Of a DNA stretch of 64,000 nucleotides, positions 17,882 through 30,683 are shown piece by piece (position 1 is the first letter of the stretch; each line of letters starts with the position of its first letter). The DNA lies in contig JAVDOI010000010.1 in NCBI GenBank assembly GCA_032191485.1, forward strand, positions 4,411,808 through 4,475,807, read 5' to 3'. The position numbers and the translations under genes were made by a program. The stretch is from Leptoclinus maculatus. Taxonomy: Eukaryota; Chordata; Actinopteri; Perciformes; Stichaeidae. Under the pieces are notes generated by a model. It ran no database searches. It was not told the origin of the DNA and saw nothing but the letters and a program-made list of their open reading frames with translations.

Positions 17882-20800
17882 ATGGAGGGAGAAGCGGAGG
17901 AATCAGACGGGGATGTCCAGGTAGAGGACAAGCCCACTGTGCTTTGGGAGAAGTACATTCAGCAGAGCATCTTTGTCGACCTAAGTGAGGATGAAAGTCT
18001 CCACCTCAGTGATTTGGAGAATTCTTTAGCCTTACGTCTGTCGCAGGCAGAGTCTGCTGCCTCCGAGGCAAGCATCCATCTCAGTGGTGAGTCCAGAAGT
18101 CACCGTCATGTTGAACTGGCTTGTTTTATTTGACCCGAACTATACATCACACTGTATGAATATTTATGTAGTGCTATAACACATGGCCAGTTTGACTTTA
18201 AGAATAAGATACAGTTCTTCTCACAGATTCATAACAGATCATGGTGATTGTAGTCGTGGGTATGAAATTAAATTGGTCAATGGTAACAATGATGAAGGAA
18301 ATCTGTTGTATTCTTTGGAGCTTTCGTTCCCTTTTTGGTGACATGTAATGACGTATTGGCAGAGTTACTGAGCAAATTTGAGTTGCCATTGTTAATGGTG
18401 GGAAGGCTAAAAGGATACATTTTATGTTCATTTTCAGGTGCATACTACATGTTAACATGCTTGAATGTTCAAATTATAAATTAGTTTTCTATTAGTCTGT
18501 CTGTTTTCCCCTTCTTTTCATGATAAGTCCCCATTGCATGATTTCTATGCTGCCCTCTAATTTGGTATTTAATTTGCAGGGAGCACGGAGCTGTCAGCCT
18601 TGGACGTCACCTCGTCAGAGTCCAGTATTGTCATCAGCAGTCAGAGTGAGAAAGTGGTAGAGAGCAAGACCAAGAGCAGCATATTGCATGTGTCCGCCCA
18701 AAGACCGAACACCATTCAAGATGAGCCGCCCTTAAAGCACGAGGACCCGGGGCAAGATACTAGTGACGAGGATCAGGATGACCTACCTTTCGATGGTGAC
18801 CTAGGAAGCCCCTACTTCAACCAAACAGCGAACCTTGAGGGCAATATGAGCTCTGATGGAAGCGAAATGGTTCATGCAAGTCCTGATGTTACTGGTATGC
18901 TTGAATGCAAGACAAGAGATCGAGATGATATTGTTGAACGCTTGGTTTCTGCTGAGTGTTACGCTGAGAAACCAGCGACTTTGTCACAAGAGGATGCCAA
19001 CACCAAACGGGACGACCTTTTCGATGCTCCCAAGCCGAGTGAGGTCGCCCCATCATGGCCTTGTCCTTCAGACATTGACCAGCTGTTGCTGCGACACTTC
19101 TCCCAGGAGGAGCTGCTGCGGCCCCATAGGCCGATCGAGGCAGAGACCCTGCCAGAGGTGTCCCTATTGGAGAGCGTGGATGACACTGTTTTTAGCTGGG
19201 CTCCAACACACAACAGCACAACAATTAATAGAAACCACTCAGACAGCCCTGCTTGTAATTCTGAGATTAATCAGAGTTTCTGCTGTGACAGGACTGATAA
19301 GAAAAGTGCATCAGAAAAAAAATCAGAGGAAGAAGCAGAAAGGGAAATTGCTCCGGTCACCCCTGCTGCTTCTGACAGCATTGTATCGAGCTCTGCAAGT
19401 TTACATTCAGAACAGGGCAGTGAGGATACAAGTGCTGTAGACGTAGAGAAGCAGGAAAAGGCCAAAGAGGATAAACAGGTTCAGAGAGTCCCACTTGTGC
19501 GCACCAGGTCCTTCATTGACATGAAGTATGGTCAAGGCCAAGTCCATTACCCACTCCCTGACTTCTCCAAGGTTGCCCCCAAGGTAAAAATCCCCAAAAC
19601 TCCAAATGGACCAGCCAGACCTGTTCCTCAGAGCCCCACCACCATGCACAGAGCCCAGTCCTCTCCAATGACGTTAGAGGTGATCAACAGAGTCCTGGAG
19701 GATTCCGTCCAGCCTTCAGTGAAGCCCTACATGTTCAAAGACGAGGACAAACAGTCTGCTCCAGCACTGGTGCATCACCTGCAGGTAGAAAACATTCAGG
19801 GTTTACAGTGCACCTGTACCTACAGCATTTTGATTTCCTTTGCTTGTCAGTCCTCAAACAATAACATATATGAATGCTGCGCATTGTAGATAAGACTAAC
19901 ATTTGTCTCATTCCATATGTCTTCCTGAGGCTGAATATGATAAATTACTAACCAAATATGCTGAAGCAGAGAACCGTATAGATCAAATGAGAATAGGAAC
20001 CAACGTAAGTAAAGAGTTAACTTAATCTCAGAGTAATTTCAGAGTCATGTTTTAAATTACAAGTTACAAGTTTATGGCTCTCCTTTCACAGGCTCAACCC
20101 TCCTCAGAACCGATGCTTTATTTAGCGCGTGATGATGATCATCAGGGTAACTTAGCTGAGGGAAGCCATCTTGGATCCGTGGCTTCTCACCTTCCCCCAT
20201 CAGGTACGTCTCTGTGTCCGACATCTGATATTATGACAGGTCAACGCTTTGCTTCGCATACCTGCAAATTACGCAGTGAAGTGCAACTGGTTTCCATAGA
20301 GACAAATGGGGTCAGGTGACAACTATTCTAGTTAGACAGACATCTTTTCTTAGCTTTTGAAGCATGTTAATTAAGTGGAAAACAATGCCTATAAACTGAA
20401 CAACCAAACCACATGAAAATAGACAGGTAAGAAAAAAAGAATTCTTTGATTCCTTTATTAATTATCTTTACCAATTCCTTCGATGAGATGGAAATGTGGA
20501 AGTTCATCAAAGACTCATCGTCAATGACATATTGCTCATAGTTTGATGGCCTTCGTTCGGTTTGTGTTACTCCAGTCTTGCTTTGTTTTCAGAAAACTTT
20601 GGCGAGAAACAAGAAACAACCCCCCAGAGCAACAATCAGGTGATGAACACAACATCCATCAGGCAGCCCGAGGAGGGTCCCAGTGATGGTGAAAGAATGA
20701 CTGCAGAGCTGAAAGACATCATCGGCCAGTTCATGCAGAAGGTAAGTTTGAAGATGTGCCGGGATATTAATATTCAACCCTTAAATGCACAAAAACATGT

Positions 20801-23800
20801 ATGAACCTTCTTCTATTCAGGTGGAAGGTTTTAAATTAAGTGTGCGCATCATGTCAGTGAGCACAGCAGAACAACAAATGGTAAGTATTGTTTACTTCCT
20901 ATTTGTAGTTCTGTAGGAGATGCACTGAATATGGAAATATAGGACATCACAATTTTGTGTTTTTGCGGTGCATTATAATTTATATTGTGCACTTCTGCAT
21001 GTCCACGAATGTAAAATACGTCCATTGTCAGATGTTGAGGAGCATGATGGAGGCTCAGGACCAGCTGGAAAGAGAGTACATCAGTAAGAAGGAACAGCAC
21101 AGAGCTCTGGAGATGCAAAACTACATGGGCCTGTCCAGGAAAACAGGCATCTTTGACCCAAACAGGTTAAAGAGACCCCGCCATTTCACCAGTGTGAACG
21201 TTTCAGTATCATGTCAATGCTTTCATTCTTGCGTGTGCGTTTTGTGTATGTTAAACCGTGTGCAGGCTGGTGGAGGGAGACATATTCAGGATAGGGATGC
21301 ACCTTGAGGACATAAAGGAGATGATAGACAAAAATGTGTGTGAGCAGATTTCTCCGCCCCATTCATCCTCCACTCCCACATCCATGAAAGAGATGCTGCT
21401 AATGACGCCCAGTCCTCTCTGCATGCCCACACCCTCACCTCCACCATCCTTGCATGAGGTAACCAACTCACAGACACACTTGCTGCCTCATAGGTTGTGA
21501 ACGGTTCCAGCGTTCACAACCTACGTTCCTCTAAATCTTTGTTTTTCTTATCTCGCCTTTTTACATGGAGTGCTCAGAGCTTGAGTGGGGGACCCAACAG
21601 TAAGAGTGGAGGCGGGCTTTAAAATCTTCTCAACCTTTCCCACAATGTTTTACCTTCAAAATAAAAGTCCCAAAAAGGAACTGTATCTTAACAGGAAGCT
21701 CCCAACTCTCACTGTTAACAGAAAACTAGGATTGGAACTCGTTTTTTTAAATTAAAAGCCCCAGAATGTAACTGTATCTTAACAGGAAATAATGCGATTG
21801 GTAGTAATACAATTTGTAATGCAGTCTAGCATCTATGGAAGCCCACTCCCGCCAGCAAAAAAAAAAAGAAAAAAATAGTAACTTAAAAAAAAAAAAAAAA
21901 ATGTAATTCACAAAAAAAAAAAAAAAAATCCACCCACAAAATAAATAATAATAATTCTAATAATTTTTTTTAAGTTACTATTTTTTCTTTTTGTGATCTT
22001 ATTTTTTTTTTTTTTTTTTTTAGTGATCTTATTTTTTTTTTTGCTGGCAGGAATGGGCTTCCATAAGCATCAGCTTTTCAAAAATAAATACAAATATTCC
22101 ACATCTTTAATACATTATTGGTATTACTTTTTATGACATTCGTACGGATTAGAACCATTCCTACTTTTCAAACTATTCCTACTACTTTAAAAAAAAAATA
22201 AGATCACTAAAAAAAAAAAAAAAAAAAAATAGTAACTTAAAAAAAAAAAAAAAAAAAATGTAATTCACAAAAAAAATAAAAAAAATAAAAATCCACCCAC
22301 AAAATAAATAATAATAATTCTAATAATTTTTTATTTTTTTTTATTTTACTTTTTTTCCACCAGCAAAAAAAAAGAAAAAAAACTTTTGGTGCATCCATCT
22401 GTAACCATAACACTGACCAGATTTTTCCAGTTGCTATAGAAAGTCGATTATTATTATGAGATACTTTAACACAACAGTCATAGAAAGCAGCTATGACATA
22501 TGAATGGATTGTGAGTACATTGAAGACTTCTTTAAAACGTGGCTTTACAACACATGAAATACAGATGATGTTTCACATGGATTGTACTGAGCAAACGCAC
22601 CCTTGAAGCTCTGGAGTATAAAGAATGAAACCAATGTGGCTGAGGTGGCGACCAATAAACAGCAACTGGAAACATCTTTTTTTTTTTTCTTTTTTGCTGA
22701 CAGAGAAAAAGTAAAAAAAAAAAATATATATATATATATATATATTTTTTTTTTTTTGTGAATTAATTATTATTCTTTTTTTTTGTGAATTCATTTTTTA
22801 TTTTTTTTTTATTTTTTGTGAATTAATTATTATTATTTTTTTTGGTGATCTTATTTTATTTTTTTTTGCTGGCGTGAATGGGCTTCCATAGTTTATTGGT
22901 CACCACCTCAGCCACATTGGTTTCATTCTTTATACTCCAGAGCTTCAAGGGTGCGTTTTGCTCAGTACAATCCATGCACCAAAAGTTTTTTTTTTTTTTT
23001 GCTGGTGGAAAAAAAGTTAAATTAAAAAAATTAAAAATTATTAGAATTATTATTATTCATTTTGTGGGTGGATTTTTTATTTTTTTTTAAGTTACTATTT
23101 TTTTTTTGTGATCTTATTATTTTTTTATTTTTTTTTAGTGATCTTGTTTTTTTTTTGCTGGTGGGAATGGGCTTCCACAAGCATCAGCTTTTCAAAAATA
23201 AATACAAATATTCCACATCTTTAATACATTATTGGTATTACTTTTTTATGACATTCGTACAGATTAGAACCATTCCTACTTTTCAAACTATTCCTACTAC
23301 TTCACCTTCGTCTTACAAATTTTAGCCAGTAATTCAGTGTATTGTCAGCTTTTCAACAAACCTTGAAATATTCCACATCTTTCATACATTAATGGTATTA
23401 TTTAACTTTTAAAGCCAGCATAGGGTCAGCTTTGCAGCATCCAGCCTTTTCTAGTTGTATATATTCCAGCCTGTGTGCAGCCTGCTCTCTGCCGACGAGC
23501 AGAAGCCCATTTGTAGCATCCACAACCTGCACATTCAATTGTGATAAATTCTGAAGAAATGCTGAGTGTGTGTCTGTGTGAGATTACACTAACTGCAAAT
23601 TTTCTGAATGGGTCTCATGTGTCAGGAGCCAAGAGCAGGTTTTTCCACTGTGGGTTATAAGATGGAGGAGACACAGAAAGAGGAAGAAAAAGAGGAGGAA
23701 GTCGAGGAGTCCAGTGAAGTCCATGGAGATGAGGGTTTCCTAACAACTGACTGTTTGCTGAAAAATACTGGACACAGCTACTGCCATTCAAGGTACTTGT

Positions 23801-26800
23801 TAAAAATATTTTAAAGTCCAACAATATTATAATAGCGTGAATGATGTAGTCAAACAGGCACTTGTGTTATTTTCATAAAGAAAATTGAAATAATACACCA
23901 CTGTTGTGCATGTATCACTGTCACTATTGTGCCTACCTATTGATGTTTTGAGTGGTGCTTGCATGTGTGTTTGTGCTCAGATAATAGGCACGCTCTCAGC
24001 CTTACCATGGGCAGATAGTGTTTCAGGTGCGGTGCTGGTGTCAGTTTCCACCGAGTGTCTCTGTGTTCTTCTCTGTCCTGCTTCAGGAGCTCACTGGGCT
24101 CTCTGGAAGGACTGGAAATCCCGACAACGGAAGCTGAAGATGAGAGGAGCTCTGTCTCGTCAGAGGTGATAGATCACAGCAACATCTTAGCGTACTTGAG
24201 CAGAGGCAACTCATCCTCAAGACAGAGGGAGTGGACATGCGACAGGTCAGTGATGTGATATTAAACTCTACCTGACAGTATAAAAGAGCTATGACTCTCT
24301 GTTTGTGGTTTCTCTGTACTGCTTTGTTCTTAAATAATGCATGACTCATTAAAGTAATCCGTCTTGTAATTTTGTCACAGAGTAAATAACCTACGTTTGC
24401 ATACTGTACAGCATGTATTGTTGTATTGTTAATCTAGAAATAGGGAACAGCTACAGCACTCTCCAAAGAATAGTTAGCTTTACATGCAATGCTTTCCATG
24501 TCATACTGTTCACCCTTCCCCAACTCCCCTCCACTCCACAGACTCTAAATATCTAAATATCTCACTTGTTGTTGTTGTTGTTGCTGCAGCCGGAGCACCC
24601 CGGATAGTGTCTTGAACCCAGTGGGGGAATGTGATCTGGGGGATTGTGTAAGTCTGGCTGTGGAGGTCTCGTCGTCAGCTGATGCACCCAGAGACTCAGA
24701 CAGCCACATTCTCCTAGAGCCTCCTCTCAACACCTCATCTGTGTCACAGGTCAGTCACAGATAGTTTGTTTGTTTGACAATTTTAGTCTGATGTTTGTTG
24801 TGCAACAGGTTTTCTTTGATGCTGCAATATTTTAACTGTTGTTGGGTCTTCTGGGGAGCAGAGGATTGTGAGTCCAGAGACCGACAGTGGATTTGGGAGC
24901 TCCTACTTGAATCAATCAGCCTCTGGACCGTTTCAACCAAATCTGCTCACAGAAAGGTACAAAGCTATAAACACAGCAACAGTAAAATACATAAGTATTT
25001 AATAAAATTAGCTCCCGTTGATGCACAGTCACAATCTACATATCAATTTGATAATAACTCAAGTTTGATCCTCCCATCTACAGTGGGCTGTCCCAGAATG
25101 ATGGTTTAAGTAGCTCAGACAGTGAAGGCTCCTGCTCCAACCTGCAGACAGCCATCCATTCAGCCTCACTCACTAGCCAGCGATGGGCCAGTCCCTACCC
25201 ATCTGTCCAAACACAGTCCTCTGGTGCAGCAGCAGATGTGGAGCGGTGGGTGGAGAGCACCACGAAGGAGCCTTCAGTCAGGCTGCAGGGTGAGCTAATC
25301 TGCCCGCATTATGAAGTTCTCTTTTCATCTCATCTTATCTGGTCCTTACTGCAATAATGAACACTTCCAAACCACTGACCACACAGGAGCTGAACGCAGC
25401 CTGCCTGCCCGGCTCCATCACCACGTATCTGAACCCGTACTCAGCACTGCCATGGATACAGAAGAGAGAGGCAGCCCACTGTACTCCTGCTCATGTAATA
25501 GGTACGCTGAGGAGCTGCTAGTGTTGGTGGTTGACCTCTGCAACTGCTGAAAACTAGAACTTTATGTTATGTTCGGTATTGAGTGAAACCCAAAACGCAC
25601 CACACAGACTCTGAAAGCAGGTTAAAAGGTTTATTGCAAACTTGGTTTTTAGAATGGAGATAACGGCAGATAGGCTATAGGCAGAGGTTGAGTGTTCTTG
25701 GGGCCGATCCAGTGGCTTGATTGACAGTAAGAGAGTAAGCAGGTAGGCAGGAGACTGAGAATCCAGTACAGTAGGCTGCCAGGCAGAGATTCATCTGAGC
25801 ACAAGAAAACAGAGTTTAAACTCAAAAAACACCTCTAAGGCTTGAGAACATGGCTACCACAGTAGTAGACGTAACGATGGGGCCAAGACTGTGAGGAAAG
25901 CCAGGGTTGTTAAGCTGCAGCAGTTGATTAGATGATGAGAATCAGCTGCCAGAGCTCAGGAGCAGGAGAAGCCACACTCGCTTGCAGACACTGCCTATTT
26001 ACACAGTGAACATCTGTACGTCTGTGTGTGTTTTCATGTGTGTGTTTAGTGAGGCCATCCAGGCCTTGCAGTCAGAGGTATCCCGGCTGAAGAAGGACCT
26101 GGAGGAGGGCTTGGTCCAGCTGCCTCACCTATCACAGAAGATGGACTATCTCACCTCCAAATACAGACAGGATCGTCAGGAGCGCAAGTCGAAAACCAGA
26201 CCGCGGACCCACCACAGATCAGACTGCAACAGGTGGGGAGCTGATCCCGCAGGCTGGTATAATGGCCATTGTTGGGGTGTATTGATGCAACATTTGGTTG
26301 ATATTTACCTTTACTAATTGTCGGATAACAACCAGACAACCGCACTTACAGTAAAAAGCTTCCATGAGATACACAGATGCTCAATATCAGATGAAGGTCC
26401 GAGGTAGTCCCGTCATGTTCTTACCATTTATTCATTATAAGGTCATTATTCTGACCCTTTTTATTCTAACGTCTAGTGTGTGGAAGCCATCGAGTAGCAC
26501 ACAGAATGTGAGCAATCTCAGTTCCAGTCAGGAGAGGATAGAGGACTGGATCTCTTCAGACATGGACCCCAGCAAGAGCAAAGGTTCCACCACGAAACAC
26601 TAACAAGCAAATTACAGCAATACACTCCATGTCTCAAAGTGTGTCTCAACATCTGTATATGTGTGTTTGTGTGCGTATATTCCTTCCATCGTCTACTATG
26701 GTTTTGATCATCCGCTCTTCAGGTACAGACAGCGGTGACACAGCTGGCTCTGAGATCATGTTGCAGTTCCACCATTCACCTGTAGAGAGCAGGAGAGGCA

Positions 26801-28118
26801 GTGTGCGCTCCGCACCGGAGTGTCAATATAAACTTCATGAGGCGCAGCAGTCCAACAGAGGTCAGAGCCACAGCTGGTTTGTACAGTTCAGTACATACCC
26901 CATTTGTTTCTGAATTTCTTATTATATATATATCATTTACACAGGGATGTTATATCCAATATCGTGTTATGCTCCTTCAGGGTCAGAGGGAAATGACTCA
27001 GTGAAACCATCTGGTCTGACCAACTCCATTTTAAAAGGAGGAAAGGCTTCTGACAGCCACGCTAAGCAGAGACCACAAAGTAAGTGATTGTATCATCTAA
27101 TGTTTGTCACGTCAACATGTCGGTGTCAAAAACAAATACTGTATATATACATAAATATGATTTCAATTTTATTTTTCCGTAATAGACAAATTGGTTTCAG
27201 AGCACATACTAGAAAAGCACAAGAGTAACCGTGTTCATAAAGGGCAGAGACAACAAATTGTCATCAGAATCACCATCATCATCATAAATGTCCTTCCTTG
27301 TAACGTCAAAACAACATGTAGGGATGTAAATATGTGCAGTATTGTGTTGGTATACACACTGTAGTGCTTCTCATGTTTTCTCGATCAGCAGCCGTCATGG
27401 AGAGTTTTCACTCCAAAGAGAGATGGTCTCTCTTCACCTCTCCATCTCTTCAGAAGCCTCTCCTCCAGGTCAGCTACGGCTCCTCCAGCAGCCTCCCTGC
27501 AAGGTAAACGCGTGACACAAACACACCACTTACTGAAAGCAGACACACACACAGTGTTATTCGATTTTATAGTTCTGTTCAAGTGGAATATCTGTCCTCA
27601 AATCCAGCTATAAAGTGAGGGAGCCGCCTCTGCGGTCCATGTCCCATCACAGAAAGCGCTCCACCCAGTCAGACACGGCTCTCCTGCCCAGTAATGTGTA
27701 CTTCCAGCGGACACCGTCTCCAGCATCAGTGCCCTCAAAGACTGGCAGCAGGACAGGCAGACGCAGAGGGACCAAGGTGAGATGTGTTTCCTCTCTTCAC
27801 GTGCGTGTCTGCTGACTATTCTGACATTTTATAAGATCCTCCCTGTATACAAGACGTGTGTCGTTGCTGTGAAATGTTTTCATGGTTAGCTCATTGGAAA
27901 GTTTGCGAACTGTTTTCTAGGAGTCTGAAATGAACAGGACTCTAGACCAGGCCATCGAGGTGGCCCGCAGCATGAAGAGGACCACCGACCGAATGGCCAA
28001 GAGACTGTCAGCTGACCTGGCTGAGGCTCATCCTCACAGGAGAGTGCACAGCGTGCAGCCACAAGGGGGCAGGAAACACCATTATAACGAGCAGAGTGCA
28101 GATCAGTTCACTCTGTGA
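17882..28118 (+). CDS. aknad1: AKNA domain-containing protein (aknad1 by synteny), 21 coding exons
   Basis: Exons: 17882-18086, 18580-19784, 19930-20004, 20092-20203, 20593-20741, 20821-20880, 21032-21165, 21266-21458, 23626-23792, 24087-24245, 24590-24749, 24862-24956, 25084-25289, 25387-25501, 26050-26232, 26477-26583, 26723-26860, 26981-27079, 27389-27503, 27608-27776 and 27921-28118. The phases join to give about 1347 residues. AKNA-family landmarks are LWEKYIQQSIFVDLSEDESL near the start, LVHHLQ-AEYDKLLTKYAEAENRID across exons 2-3, a helical block in exons 6-8, SPETDSGFGSSY, the coiled-coil-like EAIQALQSEVSRLKKDLEEG and EDWISSDMDPSKSKGTDSG. AKNA organises microtubules at the centrosome; AKNAD1 is its poorly studied paralogue. 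The name rests on adjacency to gpsm2 and wdr47. I see no RGRP AT-hook core, and the protein is longer than human AKNAD1. The donor after exon 16 (AAAG|GTTCCA) is weak. Confidence 0.85.
21835..23302. repeat. nested fold-back (long inverted repeat) cluster in aknad1 intron 8
   Basis: The intron between 21458 and 23626 is packed with A/T homopolymers and related segments in both orientations. Unit ends of the type TGGAAGCCCA-TTCCC-GCCAGCAAAA occur inverted at about 21835 and direct at about 22042, 22868 and 23156. A segment of about 145 bp is directly repeated at 22042-22187 and 23156-23302 with few differences. A near-perfect inverted repeat of about 82 bp has arms at about 22580-22661 and 22891-22973. 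Further arm sequence (ATCCACCCACAAAATAAATA and its complement) appears at about 21930, 22290 and 23045. This looks like nested insertions or local rearrangement of a fold-back element. Confidence 0.7.
25560..25980. repeat. possible interspersed repeat in aknad1 intron 14
   Basis: The sequence (GTTTATTGCAAACTTGG, then a GGCAGAGGTTGAGTG and GTAGGCAGGAGACTGAG-rich stretch, then GATGAGAATCAGCTGCC) is unlike its AT-rich surroundings. It resembles the internal parts of common fish DNA-transposon remnants. I see no inverted ends or second copy in the window. Confidence 0.25.
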
Positions 28119-28310
28119 TCATTGGATCTGCCATTCACTGTGATACCTGATGCCTATGTAGAGTACATCTTTGTGTAATAATACATTAAGACTCTCTTTA
28201 TGTAAAGTTATTGCTTCGTACATGGTTGTTTATATTTATACATTATACAAAATTTGGATTTTATAACCTGTATGATATATAAGGTGTTAAAATAAACAAA
28301 ATGCTGTCCA
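28119..28310 (+). other. aknad1: aknad1 3' UTR with poly(A) signal
   Basis: A short AT-rich region follows the stop codon and contains AATAAA at 28291-28296, giving a 3' UTR of about 190 bp. Confidence 0.65.
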
Positions 28311-30683
28311 GTTGTGACCTCTAAGTGGGCAACACCAGTCCCAGTACACCAGTCAGTACACTTGTGTCACCTAACCTTTTTGTTTTCCACCTGCTCACCA
28401 AGCAGCCACGGGGTAAATAGATAAAGTGAAATCATATTAAAAGTAGGTCAGATTTGTATTATTACATTTCAGGAAAATCCCTCTCTGCCTTTAGTTCCAA
28501 TGAGTATCAACCTTTGTCCTTTTAGTTAATACGCTCTAATGCGCATCCCTGCTGGCCTGTGGGTGCTAGTGTCTCCTTACTGAGTATCTGTTGGAGGGCT
28601 TTGGCGCTGTCACAGCCTGCCGGTGCCACGCTGTGTTCAGTTTTGAGTTTCGCTGTTGTTCTAAGGGGGGTATCAGGGAAGAAGATGTGTCTAAACATCT
28701 CTTCATACCGCTCTCTGTGTTCACTAACCTGTAGGCCATCAACAGGGCGGACTAGTCACAGTGAGGCAGGCGTGACTCTTCAACCAGTGCAGTTCACCTC
28801 TCACATTCAAACACAAATACAGAATCAGAGACCGGGCAGTTATTGAGACAGCACAGGATCCCAGTCTGCAGCTAAGCGTTTCACTCCTCATGTTACATGT
28901 GTCATAACATTTTTTAAGAATAAAAGCTAGTAACCAAACAAAATAATTTGTAGTTTGTGTTTAATATCACTCTTCTTTACAGAATTTGAATCTTAAGTGT
29001 CATCAGTTAAAGTGTCCACCCTCAATTCCTGGTATACAAAAGAACAGAGGTGCAGTTGTTGTAATGTTCTTCACCCGTCCCTCAGAAATTCGCTGGTTAG
29101 TTGTTACTCGCTCCCTTTCAAATTTTGGTTTTCTAGATCTTTGTGCTTATTCCCACCACAGATCTGTTGGCCCTTTGGCATTACATTCTTGGATTGTGGG
29201 TCCCTCAAGTGAGACCAACATAAACTTGACCATCATTTCTACTTTCAGAGATGACCTTCAATCTGTCTGGATTCTGCTTAGACGGCTGAATCCCCTCTCA
29301 CAAACAGCTGAACAGACTGTCCCTTTATTTACATGTTAAAAGTGGTTGATACTGATGGAAACAGCCAAGAATTGGTTGCCAAGTTCTCAAAACCCTTACT
29401 TACTGTCGAGTCCTGAAAAGGTGCAGGAAAAGTAACACAGTCGTCATTCTGTGAAAAAAAGTTGGGATTCTGGATTTTGTACTAGTATTAGTTGTGTCTG
29501 AAGGTTTCTGAATGGTCAGTGATTCAAATAGTCAACAATTATTTGTTACATTTACCTCATACTGACATACTCCAGAGCAATATCTCTGCACAACACAATT
29601 ACACTGGGGAATCTGACACTGTTACTTTTTGTTCTCCTATTGGCCGTTATGCACAAAAGAGTTAATCTGGTCCTCTGGGATCGTCCCAGCACATCTTCAT
29701 AATGCACACCTGACGCTGATACTAGGCCACTGGCGAAAAGAACAGCTATTACAATAACCTCGCCTCGCCTTTTGTCACTATATGCGCACAGAACTGTACA
29801 GTAAAGTACAGCATAGTATGAAGTTACCGAATGTATGCGTGTGGTTACATAAGCCAGCTTCTCTCTATTAGTTTGTTTTGTTCGTCAGTGCTGAGCTGAC
29901 AAATGACCTCAGATGATTATATTAGAGAATACAAATAAGTAAACTGTACATTCTAGGACACTTAAGCAGCTGTCTTCACTTGCAAATGCTACATTTTATT
30001 AACACCCAACCAATACGTCATATCTATATTCATAGTACACAAAGTGTTGGTAATAGATTTGTGTCGACAAACTGAAAACACAATGATTAACTTCTCAGAA
30101 CTTCTCTTCTGTCACAAGATATCATGGACGTGGAAACCAGTAGAGATCAAATATTGTTTTGATGAAACATTAATCAGGCCGCATAATTTCCTTTCGGACG
30201 CCGAAATAGGTCATCACTCGGTATCAAATGACCTTTTATTAAATAAGGTGTAGTGAAGCATGTTTCTCAACTGGGATGTTAGGGGGGGGGGGGGGGGGGG
30301 TTCTTCTGTGGGTGCAAAATATTTCAAGATGACAAGAAAGCAATCAATTTGCCCCATTTGTGACATGGTCGTCAAGACAAAACACAGTTGATCATTTTTG
30401 TATCTACATCCTCATCTTGAAAAGATGAACGTTCTCCTCTCACTCCGATAGGACACCCAAACACCCCAGTGGGGGGGAGGAGTTACAGCCTTTGGGCTCT
30501 TTGGTATTTGCTGAAACAATAAAGGACCTGTCGTTTCATCTGAGAGAGGGAGGGAGAGGGAACAAAAAAAAAAGTCAAATTTAAGCCTGAGCTGCTTCCC
30601 TGAAGTCATTTTGAGAAACAGCATCACACATCTCGCCTCAAGGCAGTGTGGCTCAGCACGAAAAAAACAAAAAACGCTGAGGC
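28311..30683. other. intergenic region, aknad1 to fndc7
   Basis: No coding region is supported. Several open frames of 60-117 codons occur but lack splice context and recognisable sequence. A G-homopolymer lies at 30282-30300. The last 100 bp before 30684 should hold the fndc7 5' UTR and core promoter, but I cannot assign specific elements. Confidence 0.5.
30282..30300. repeat. poly-G homopolymer
   Basis: A run of 19 G bases lies upstream of fndc7. It could form quadruplex structure and is prone to sequencing length error. Confidence 0.9.

Noticed and set aside
22573..23325. ORFs rich in Phe, Lys and Ile-Tyr repeats
   Set aside because: They are translations of A/T homopolymers and TA repeats in the fold-back cluster.
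28559..29339. Several 60-117 codon ORFs between aknad1 and fndc7
   Set aside because: No recognisable domains, no paired splice sites, and composition like surrounding non-coding sequence.
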